Assembly (NCBI GenBank): GCA_949126835.1
Contig: OX421494.1
Coordinates: 4,533,201 to 4,597,200, forward strand
DNA length: 64,000 nucleotides
Source: Anisus vortex
Lineage: Eukaryota > Mollusca > Gastropoda > Planorbidae
Direction of reading: 5' to 3'
This document shows, in pieces, positions 32,210-44,200 of this stretch. Made by a program: the position numbers and the translations under genes. The notes under the pieces were generated by a model. That model was given only the letters and a program-made list of their open reading frames with translations, was not told the DNA's origin and did not search any database. The first letter of the stretch is position 1, and each line of letters opens with the position of its first letter.

Positions 32210-35200
32210 ATGAAGTTCTTGTCCTTTGTACTGGTCATCTACCTGATATGTTTATTCAGTAAGTATATTTAAAGAGGACTTTTAGAATTGTTAAAAAATC
32301 AAGGTGTATTTTCGGTATTTAAGATAAGATAAGATTTATTTTTTGATCCAAACAAATGGAAATTTGTCTTGATTACAGATGTTTTGTCCTTCAGCATATT
32401 TTAGACAAAATAAAAGAATTATTTGTAATTTGGATACAAGCACAGAAATATACTTATAAAGAAAAAAAAATAGACAAGCGCACATACAATCACACACACA
32501 ATCACACAATTTATTTGAACCGGACACTAAAATTATGTAGGTAAAAATTTATAGGTCGTTGACATTTTAGGTCTCGAGAGACGATCCATTTCCCGTGCAG
32601 GCTCTCATGGGGCCAAAGAAGCCAATCCTGGACGTACAGGCACGGTCACACTGGCTGCAGTTGAATGTAGCGGGGAGGACCAAATTTTTCTCCACCGTCT
32701 TGTTCCTGGCGGGCTCCTCTCCCGCAAGCCTGGAACCTTATTTGATTCCTCCCCTCCAGGTGGGCCTATTCTGCGCCATGATCTCCCAATTGTTTGGGTC
32801 AATTTGGAGGTGCTTCATATTGTGACGATGTGGACATGGGATTGCGTGGCTAGCAGAGTGAGATGTCTCCGGCCAGTGGTGCTTCCACACGAAAACCCTT
32901 GTTGACTCGGTAATCGTTGGAGGATGATAACCGAACTGACTCTATGACTGGTGTATTATTCGTTCGATATTTATATTTGTTAGAACAGGCTATCTAAACA
33001 TTATACTTGACATACACAAACAGGCTATCTAAACATCATACTGGACATACACAAACAGGCTATCTAAACATCATACTGGACATACACAAACAGGCTATCT
33101 AAACATCATACTTGACATACACAAAAAGGCTATATAAACATCATACTGGACATACACAAACAGGCTATCTAAACATCATACTTGACATACACAAACAGGC
33201 TATCTAAACATCATACTTGACATTCACAAACAGGCTATCTAAACATCATACTTGACATACACAAACAGGCTATCTAAACATCATACTTGACATACACAAA
33301 CAGGCTATCTAAACATCATAGTGGACATACACAAACAGGCTATCTAAACATCATACTTGACATACACAAACAGGCTATCTAAACATCATACTTGACATAC
33401 ACAAACAGGCTATCTAAACATCATACTTGACATACACAAACAGGCTATCTAAACATCATACTTGACATACACAAACAGGCTATCTAAACCTCATACTTGA
33501 CATACACAAACAGGTAAGTAATTACTCCAACAGGCTATCTAAACATCATACTGGACATATGCAAACAGGTAAGTAATCACTCCACACAGTAAGCTGGTTT
33601 ACGATTGAGGCAAAAGACACAAGTTTATTGATCTGAATTCAGTATCTCAACTTAGGTGAACGCGACTACAATGTCTGATACATCGATATACAATTCCTAT
33701 GACAGAGTACTGTTGAAATAAATCTAAACAGCTAAAATAAAACACGTTAGGCAACCTAAACCACAGCTACAAGTATGGAAAATACACGTTAATCCTAGTC
33801 TCGGAATGTTTAACAGTCGAACTTAAAGAGTCTAAATGGCGTTGTCACGTCGTTGACAACTCGGTAGTACTGTCAAGACGTGCACAGTCATTGGTCTCGT
33901 GTCGGATCCGCAGAAGACTGCCTAGACTCTTGTGGAAAGTAACTCCAATCCTTAAAAGCAGGGCTGTGGAGTCGGAGACGGAGTCGGAGTCGGAGTCGGA
34001 GGAAATTTGGGTACCTGGAGTCGGAGTCGGGGTCGGCAAATAATGCACCGACTCCGACTCCGACTCCTACTAAATTTAGATTGGAAAAAGATATGGCTTC
34101 ATTTATTTTAAACAACCGATAAATAGGCTTTCAGAAATTAGTAATATGAGAAAGTAAAATATCTGTTTCTTCCTCTAAGTACCCATCCCTACTCAAGATC
34201 CTATCCCTATTGTCATACTATAGCGGGTCGACACACAAAAAATCTCTTTGAACTAATTTGAAATGCGTCATTAGACTGAACGTCATATAGACCGCTCGGC
34301 GCCGGTATTGAGGACGCTATACAAGTGCCCAAATTACTAATTACCATTCACATTGTTTTTAATGATTTCAAATGCTAGGACATGGCACGCGCGGTTTTCT
34401 CGGAATGCTAAACACTGCCTTAGTAGGCTATAGGCCTAGGCCATAGGTCCTAAATAAAACGCTTCTTAATTAAGCTACTAGTGTACAAGCATACCTTTAT
34501 TGGAGGCCTAGAGAGGCTTTTACACATTTACGATTCTTTCCATAATGTAATTTGCGTTCAATAGGCCTACAAAAAAAATGCCGCCTTTACGAGTTATAAA
34601 TAAGCTACGCACGCAACGATCAATTACGAGCAGCAATCAGTGGCGTATTTAGGCATGTTCTACATGTTCCATTGGAACAGGGGCCCCCACACAAAAGGGG
34701 CCCCCACACATCCCAAAAAGAAATGTTTGAGTGACATCCCCGTATTTCGTTGAAAATGTAAAATAAAATTCATTTATTCCAATACAATTTAAAGCGTTCC
34801 TGTTCAACCAAGCTACGTGCAACATAAAATGTATGATTTTACAGAATTTAATATGAATTAAAGGCCCTTTTCTGAGGTAGGCCCTATGTGGAAGGCAGGG
34901 CGAGACCACGAGGGGCCCCACATACATTTGGGAACAAGACCCCCACATAAATTTGGGAACAGGGCCCCCACAATCTTAAATACGGCCCTGGTGGCAATAT
35001 TTATACTTTTCATACCGTAGTGTTGTGTTCTGCTTAAAGATGTTTAACGAAAACCGGAATACCGGATTCCGGTTTTGAAACCGAAAACCGATTTTTATTT
35101 TCAAAACACCGCGTCTGTGCTTTATTATTAACGGCACTATTAACCCTGTCCGTACCGACCTACTTCTATCTATGCTGCCTTCAGTTCCGCTATATACGCG

Positions 35201-38200
35201 CCCGGGACTGTAAGGGTTAAATACACATTCTTTTGATTCTCTTTCAACACATTATTTTACAAGTTACCATAAATATATCTTCATATGCTTCTTAATATTA
35301 TGGTCAAACGATAATCGGTAATTTGATTATCACTATTGAAAAATTGTAAGCTGTTATTGGTTTTAATCAATTAGCCCAGGGGCCCCATGAATATTTAAAA
35401 TTAAATACAGTAGACTGTTGGCTTTCCAGCCAGTAGACCTGTGGTAATGACACGTAGATGTATTTTGCCTTTCTTTCCTTCAAGGAATGTACAAAATACA
35501 TTCGCATATTAATACAGAGGAGTCGGAGTCGGAGTCGGAAGTAAAAAAAAATGGAGGAGTCGGAGTCGGAACATTTATCTACCGACTCCGCAGCCCTGGT
35601 TCCACGATCAGTGAGACTCTTTCAAAAGAATCATCTTTCAGCCAGGAAATAAGCTCATCATCTCTCTCCTATTTTCCCGCTTGGACTATTGTAATTCGCT
35701 TTTGGCTGGTCTCCCGGCCTCCTCCCTTCAAGGACTCCAACGTATCCAGAACTGCGCAGCCCGACTAGTTCTCAAGAAGAAGAAGTCAAATGATATCAAT
35801 CCTCTGCTCCGATCTCTGCACTGGCTACCCATCAACAACCGGATCTCATATAAGCTGGCTTCCCTCTGTTATAGGTGCCTGAATAACTGCGCCCCGGATT
35901 ATCTTCGCTCTTGTATGGAGCTCTACACCCAGTCCCGCCCACTTCGTTCGGCATCTGACGCGCTTACTCTGCGGATCCCTCGTGTGAGGCTAGTGTCCGC
36001 TGGCGAACGTTCATTTTCCTACGCAGGACCGTCCGCTTGGAATCACCTCCCACTACAGCTTCGCCAGAGCCCTAGCTATGACACCTTCAGGAGCCGGCTG
36101 AAGACTCACCTATTTCGTCAGCAGAATTAGCGTATTACTATATATTTCGTTGTCTGTCTGTATTCTGTAACTGTCGTCTGCGCATAAAACTGTCACCAAC
36201 GGGATATGCGCTATATAAGCACCGTTATTATTATTATTATTAATACAATGGCTCAATTGCTGACTCCTAAATGATACTTTTTTTTCTTGTATAATAAATG
36301 GTATGATAGTTTGCGCGAATGTCTATTGTGTTTGAGTACAAATGATTCTTTAATATTGTTTTAAGTATGCTATAGTAGACTATAGATGTAGAGGTCGGGA
36401 ACTGGGAGAACCTTGCTCAGCACAGAAATAGTTGGAGAGGCACCTTACACACCGGTATAAATGCGGCAGAGGGCAAACTTCGCCTTATGGCGGAGGCTAA
36501 ACGAGCAGCGAAGAAAAGTAGGCTGCCCCTAACAATCTCCAACGGTCCAGCTTTCAAGTGCCAGAGATGCGATAGAGCCTGTCTCTCAAGGATAGGTCTC
36601 CACAGGCACAGTCAATTTTGCAGGGCTGGCCAAATCACAGACGCGCAAATCTAATCGTCTTTCGAGACTATGGAGCCAATGATGATGATGAAGTATGCAG
36701 AAAGACGGAACTTTTGTCATCAAATCAAATTTCCATTTATTTGGATCAATAAAGCAATCTTATCTTATCTTACCTTAAAGAGACGACCGCGGTATTCCAG
36801 GTGGCTAATCAATAGGGGAAAGTACAAGGGCTTATAGGTCAACACTGCGATACAATAGCATGCCGCCCCCCCCCCGCCCTCTAAGGGGCGTGATTGGGAG
36901 AAACCGGCCATGTACGACGATAGAATGGGAATTTACGAAGCGCCTAAACTACTAAGGTTGCACACTAATAAATTATATAATTGTGTACTAATTAATTTCC
37001 TGCAACATTACGCATGACTTCATGACACGTATCTCTTTTACAGACATCCGCAAATCTCAGTTTTTGACATCCAGCAGGTCTCTGTCCCGAAGCTAGCGTT
37101 CCATAAAGGATGTCCTATGGAAGTCGACCCTGTGGCATTCGGCTTACATGACCTAGTCAGCTGAAACGTCTTTTGCTGAGAATAATGCGGATGTCTAGAC
37201 AACCTGCTCTTCATAGGACCTCTGCATTTGTAACCCTGTCCTGCCATCGTATATCTAAAGTGCGTCTGCTTTTCTACCATGCAGGCAGTGTCCAAAGGGA
37301 TGGGTAACCGTCACTGTTTGGGGCCAGATGGCTGCATGAGTTTGTCGGAAAGCAGAGGTTGTACATCCGCCTAAGGGGCTCCGTTTTTCTTGGTGATTTC
37401 TCTAGATCAGCGGTTCCCAAACACAGGGGCGCGACCCCATTGGGGGTCGAATTACCATTTTGCGGGGGTCGCCAAAGCCCTTCTGAAAACGTATGTTTTT
37501 GATGGTCTTAGGAGCCAAAACACAGTTCATCTTTCCGTCACCAAGCGAGTCCACCGACATGCAGATACATCCGCATACTACGTGTAGGTTACTTGGCATA
37601 ATGACATCAATACAGGTGTATGTGACAATTTCGGCACCTTAATGCACGTATGCGGATCAGTTACACATGTGTAGAGAGTTGTGTTAAAAAGCCTCTTCTC
37701 TGTTAAAGTTAAAATCAGCCATTGTGTTAAAAGCAGTAGTATTGGCGATAAAACGACCGACACTTCATGAATATTTTGGAATTTAGTGAAGATTCTGTTC
37801 GGCCTGGATTTCAAAATAATTAGTGACCAAACGTAATCGGAGCTCACTTTATGATTTATGGACAAATATTAGCAACAAAGACATTGCCACACAGTTCAAA
37901 GAAGTAATATAAAACGTCATAAGTTGTGCCCTTTTGTAAAAACAAGATCTTTAAACAGACGACTGTTTTCGCAATTGTGCAACGAGTATGATGCTCCGAA
38001 CAATGCTCTAGCTATTTCACACTTGTGAGATGATTGTCGAGAGAAATTAAAACGTTTTTTAGCTTCATGGTAAACTAGTATTTTTCTATATATATTTTAT
38101 ATCTGAAAGCAAGACTGCTCTTTGAAGCACTTTTCGGCGATAAAAATGAACTGCAGACAATAACTTACTTGGTTGACATTGTGTCGTCTTGAATGAGTTA

Positions 38201-41200
38201 AATTTATCACTGCAAGGAGGAAAATATGACATGCCTTAATTTTTTCTAAAAAGATCCGATCATTCCAAATGAAAGTTAGCTTTTGCATAAAAAAAATTGA
38301 TGAAAATGAAATGTATATACTGTCTACTTCAAGCCCCACGAAGAGGGCGTGTGTTTGTGTGTGTGTTTGTGTGCGTAGTTATTACGCTGCGCCGGGGCCA
38401 ATAAGAGTTTATCTTTGTAAAATTATTTGTAAGATCAATGCTAATGATTAGGAAAAGTTACATTAATTTAAATTAAAAACCGTACTTGATTAAAGTTTGT
38501 GAATAGGCTTGTAAGGTTGTGAATGATATGATTACATTCTAATGGTAATTCTTATGGCAGTTTCATAATATGGTCCACAGGCCTTTAAAAGATTCCTGAT
38601 TTCTATAAACGTATGTAATGCAAATTATAAATCATCTAGATTTGACTAGTGTTGAAAAGTGGGATCGAACCGGCACTTTTTTTTCTCATGCGGCTTCTAG
38701 TCTACTTTATCTGCTTTCTTTGAAAAACATGACAAAATGATTACGATGATAAATTCTGTGAAATAACACTTTCACATGCTTGCAGCCGAAATTTCATTAT
38801 ATTTTCCGAATCTACTTGACACTACATATCTATGTACTTGCCAGAAGCCCATTCACATTCAAAGTTTAAGATATTCCTGAGAAAGCACAAAGTTCATTGA
38901 GCGTATTAACAACGATGAATAGAGAACTGATTTCTCTATAATGCCAGGTACAAAATTCTGAATCAAATGTTTGCAGTCATAAACTATTTTGACTGAGATT
39001 GTGTTGCGCCATTTTCTTCCATTTCCAACAAAATATCTTAGTAAACATGCTTTTCCATCTTGTTGGTTATCAAGTATAATCACAGTATACTTATTGTTGG
39101 AGGTGAAATGCTTAGTTGTGCTCTTGCAAAGACTGTCCCAATAATTTCTGAACCGATGAGAAATACGCAATTTTAACCAACACAATAGATGACGTTCGTG
39201 TTGTAATTAGAAATATAGGCCTAAGCCTATACAGGTATCTTGCAATATTAAATTACAGTTGTTTTTATGTCTTCTTTTTTTTTTAAATGATTAATCGCTA
39301 TGCTTTAATTAGGTTCAATTTGTAACAATAAAAATACATCCTGCATATTAGATATTTACATTACAATTCATAACAGTCGCAAAATGCAGTAACAAACTAG
39401 AAACGAATTTTTTTTTATGGGGGGGGGGGGTCGTTAATGCATGATCAACTAAAAAAAGGGGTCGCGGCCTAAAAAAGTTTGGGAACCACTGCTCTAAATG
39501 CTGTCTCACGGTCTCAGTGTTGATGGCTGTCCTTGTAGACCTTGGCCTATCATTATGTCCTTTATTCGCATTGGTCACACGTCTTGTTACCCTGAACTTC
39601 TGCAGAAGACGTCTGATTGTGAGTCTACATGTAGGGATTCTTCCCGGAAAGTCAATTGTGAAACTTTGCTGAGTGTTGGTTACCGATTTTAATTCCAAAT
39701 ATGCTTCCACGATCTTCACTCTTTCCTCCACAGTATAGTGCTTTCGATCCAGTGTTTCGTCGTTAATAATCTTGAAAATGAAACAAAAATCTTTGTAATT
39801 TTGAAAATTGTAAGAGTATAAAAAATGGTAACATTTTATTGAATATACATATAATAATATATATTATATATATGAAGACTCCACTGAAGGAACGCACGTT
39901 AAAATCTTCTTTTTTCACCTTTTAGTTTTTGATGAGTTGACATAAATTGGCAACCTTCCTTCTACAAGTGACATTGCTTTAAAACATTCCAGCCCTTTAA
40001 AAATCGTTTGTAAAGAATGAAATAATTTTGAGGCAGTTTAATATACTAATATTAAAAGAAATGAAAGAAAATAAGCCAGATGTATACAGATACAAATATA
40101 ATTATGAAGAAATATATTGTACATGCTAAAATTTCTCTCTCTAAACATTTGGGTAATTCTACCCACCCCCACCCCTCACCCACACATACCCTCATTATTG
40201 GGTTAACATTTAGAAATAAGAAAATATAAAATCAAAATTAATAATGATAAAACTAGATTCTAAAGGCATATGTTTTCCACTCATATATTACATAATTATA
40301 TTGAGCGTAAAAAAATTAAAATACTAAAATAATTGAAGGCTTAATAACTTATTAAGATCTAGTCTAGCCCTAACCTACATCATAATGGAACAGCGAATGC
40401 AACTTGCTTATGAATATTTAAAACAGTGTTAGTTATCTATAATAATTGCAACTAGCCTGTTAAGTAAGTTTTCATTGTTAGGTTGTTTTAAACACTTTCG
40501 TAAAATGCTTTAAAGAAAGCTTAAATGCTGTTAGCCTATACTAGTACAGCCTAGGCCTATGCTATTGGAGAACTAAAACAGGGTAGGCCTAGTCGTAATC
40601 ATTAGGCTTAGGGATATGTAAGTGGGTTTTTAAATATATTGACTTTTAACAGTTTTTACATTCACCAAGCGTTTAAATGTAGGTATGATGTCCTTATTTA
40701 TTTTTAATGAGCATTGTAAGTCATCGAAACATTCAACCATAACCCATGAATGACGCTTATAGTTAGGCCTATAGCCACTAGCCTAGGCCTAGTCTCTTTT
40801 TTTCAATTGTTAACACCAACAACATTAATATTGCTTTAATAAATGCGTCCATGATTTTTTTTACACGAATATTAGGATTTGTGCGTTTTTCTTAAATTTC
40901 ATTTATGACCTATCGATATAATAACGAGTCGGCCATGTCGCTATAACAACGCGAACAACGCAATGAAAACAGACGATTAGCCAATTTGCGTCACGTGACA
41001 AAAAACAATGAGGACTATGCACGTTTTATCAAAGTAATCATTGGACTACACATCTTTTTATCAAAGGATATTTTTTTTTTGTCTAATATCTCCGTTACTT
41101 GATCGATTTAGAACATTTGAGTTGGTCATAACGCAGAGAGATATATGACGAATAACACAGGGTTCATGTCTCAAAATTTACCAAAATGTGACTAGGTGCG

Positions 41201-44200
41201 TTCTTTCGGTTGAGTCTTCATATATGTATATATACATGTATATATGTATAAACAAAGTAGACTGTGTGTGGTTTCCGATCCCCATTGGTTAAATTAAAGA
41301 CACGTGACCTTATTGTTGTATATTTTACTTTTGCGATCTCGTTTCCAGCATGTGTCCTCCCTGTTTAAGTGGTTGGCGTATCCGACTGCCATGCGGGCGA
41401 CCTTGTGTTCGATTCTCCCACCGATAGCTTTTTTTCATTTAATTTCCCTTAATATTGATTTTTTTTAAAGATTGTAATAAATTTCAGGACTTAAAGCTGC
41501 CCCAAAATGTTTTCAGTACGTAAAATCTAATAAATATATTTTAGACGCATGCATGTGACGCGTGTTCAATTCTTATCCACAGGGATAGTCCTAACTTTTT
41601 GTTAAATAAAAAGACATGCTTTTTTTTAACCTGATTACAATATTTAATTTAAATTAATTCCTTAAATGTTTTCAGTAAATAATTAATAATTATTTTGTTT
41701 TTAATTATTATAGCGTAATTTTCATTATAGTTTATAAATTGTTCACCTGTAGTTATATGCACACACATTTCTCCCCAGGCAATCTAGGTTAACTTAAACG
41801 CATTTTTTTCAAGCTTAACAGAAAACACAATCTAATAAGTGATTTATATTTTAGACATTGCGGGAGACGGGTGTTCCATTCTCAGCCAGAGATGGTCCAA
41901 ACTTTTTGTTAAATAAAAAGACATGCATATTTTAACCCGATTACTAATTTATTTAAAATTACTTTTCTTATACATTGCCCGGGTAGAAAAAAAACAGGTC
42001 TCTATAAGCTACAGATACACATTTTATAAACCACAATGAACAGTAATTAGAAAAAAAGCTAGATCAGTATTTCATCAAATATTTATATTTAAGTTCAGGA
42101 CGTGAAGCCAGCAAACAGCGAGTGGCGACTGTCCAGGATGTGTTGTTCATTTTTTGACGATTTTGGAATGGAAAATATAGGACATACAAAAATGTGTCTA
42201 TTTTGGTCCAGGTCTATGAAAACATTTGCTGACGCCGAAAAAGATTGCAAAGGTTTGTGTGGTAAAGTCAAACAACATGTAATTATGATCCGATAACTGT
42301 TATTTAAATTGTAATAGCTAACGGTGTTATGGGCCTATAACTGCCATTTAAATTGTAATAGCTTACGGTGTTATGGGCCTATAACTGCTTTTGAAATAGT
42401 AATAGCTTACGCTGTTATGGGCCTATAACTGCTATTTAATTTGTAATAGCTTACGGAGTTATAATTAGTATTATTTTTTTATGCTATATTTTAGATATAC
42501 AAACATTTTTTTTTGACATAAGATGTTTGATAAAGATGTAATCTATAGTTTCCCTTAAAATATTTTTTTTTAAAGTAAGTTATTCAAATGTTTATGGGGG
42601 GTATCTTTTGATAGAGAAAGTCATTTGCATATTTAATTCCTTAAGCCAATTTTTTTTTTTAAATCAGTAAATGTCTAAGTCAAATTTATTAGACATATAC
42701 AAAATATTAGTGTCCAATGAGCTGACGTAAACTCTAGATTCATGAAAAGAAACTGTGGATATTGCCTTTCCCCAAATAATTATTTGATAAATTTTGTATT
42801 TATATTAGATGTTTACATTTAATTACACAGTATTGTTTAATATTCATAGTCAGCTTTTCTTTTGCCACTTTATAATAATATATAAGCTTAGATCAGTGAC
42901 TTTAACCTTTATTTTGATCGTCTGCAGAGTTATACTTTTTAATTAACTTCCTCTTGTAACTTGGGCAGAAGCCCCAGAGTAGTTAAATGGGAGCTGATTT
43001 GATATTAGAACTTTGAGTCTTTGAGCATTGTATTTTAAATTTAATTCCTTGAAAGAATATAATTTGAAGATAAATTGTGATTTCCTGATTCATAGAAGAA
43101 TATATCTGTGTTTGTCTTGAAGCAAATAAAATATTGAAGTAAGTGAAAAGAATATTGTTTTCTTCATCATTTGTTCATTTGTTCTCAAGTTTGCATATGA
43201 CTCGCAAATTGATTGATAACAAGTCTCAACAAATTCATTATAATAAAAATAAAATGTTAGTATGCTTATTACACGCTACCAATAATATACAAGGAAATAG
43301 ATCTAAGCACTAACAGAAACTTTCCCGTGCTCATCTCTACGTGAATAATTTCAAAGATAGACGCAAGGACATCATAGCTATAACATGGGCAATGTTCAGG
43401 AGTTGACATATTGATGGAAGTTTGACTGCAATTGAATAATAAGTTTAGATCAAGTTCTTCTTCTATCACAGTTTCGCTTTTTCTAGATAAGCGGGCAATT
43501 CTCAGTTCCAGTCCACACGAAGAAACTAATTTTGAGGAAACACTGAGCTGCCTTTTACTTCTTCTCCTTCTGCAGTTGGTCAAAACAATTTCATCAGCAA
43601 GCTATCGAGGCTTTTCTCGGGAAGTGGGCTGGATAGATTGACTCAAAATCTCGACATCGTAGGTTCGACCCACGGTGCAGGCAATCAGATATAAAACTAT
43701 CCACCGCTTACCTGGAGAGAGGATGGGCGCCGCCAAGTCTGCCAAGCCCACTGTTAGTGCCCATAATTATTATAGCTCATTATTATTATGGTAGCGTGGT
43801 AGTCTATGGGCAGCTAAACATTTATCTTCAGTTTTATTATAATATAATATTATTCAGCCAAGCTTACAACTTGAGTTCGATCACAGTTCATAAACTTGTT
43901 ATGACGAAGTAACAATATTTCTTTCTTTTACTTCAAATTTATTTTAAAAGCATAAAACACAGATATATGTATTCTTCTAAGAATAAAAATGTAGGAATTG
44001 TAGGCACATATGATATACGTTAATTAAACAATTTTACAATGGAGATATTAAATCAGCACCCATCTGGGGCCTCCATAAGCAGACTATCTTACTCACAGTC
44101 TATTTTCTTACAAAAACGTAATCTTTTTCTATAGAAATTTTCCCAACATATATTGGGTGCACTGACCTATACAATTTTAATAATGGATACTAAATAATTA

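Larger units (their letters stand above)
33959..35598. mobile_element. hAT-type element with GAGTCGG-repeat ends
   Basis: Left end CAGGGCTGTGGAGTCGG, right end CCGACTCCGCAGCCCTG, each followed inward by further GAGTCGG repeats. These ends are typical of a widespread hAT family. Flanking bases (CTTAAAAG and GTTCCACG) do not form a target duplication, so the element has been rearranged or inserted at a junction. It has no transposase frame and contains two nested small elements (34638-34990 and 35144-35216). Confidence 0.75.

Noticed and set aside
32986..33571. Regularly spaced repeats resembling a CRISPR array
   Set aside because: The 35-bp units follow each other directly with no unique spacers, in eukaryotic intronic DNA with no cas genes.
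33845..34115. Asp/Ser repeat frames near the GAGTCGG repeats
   Set aside because: They arise from the GAGTCGG repeats in the hAT terminal region and stop at its edge.
34649..34948. 99-codon minus-strand frame at 34649-34948
   Set aside because: It lies wholly within a MITE with terminal inverted repeats and has no recognisable domain.
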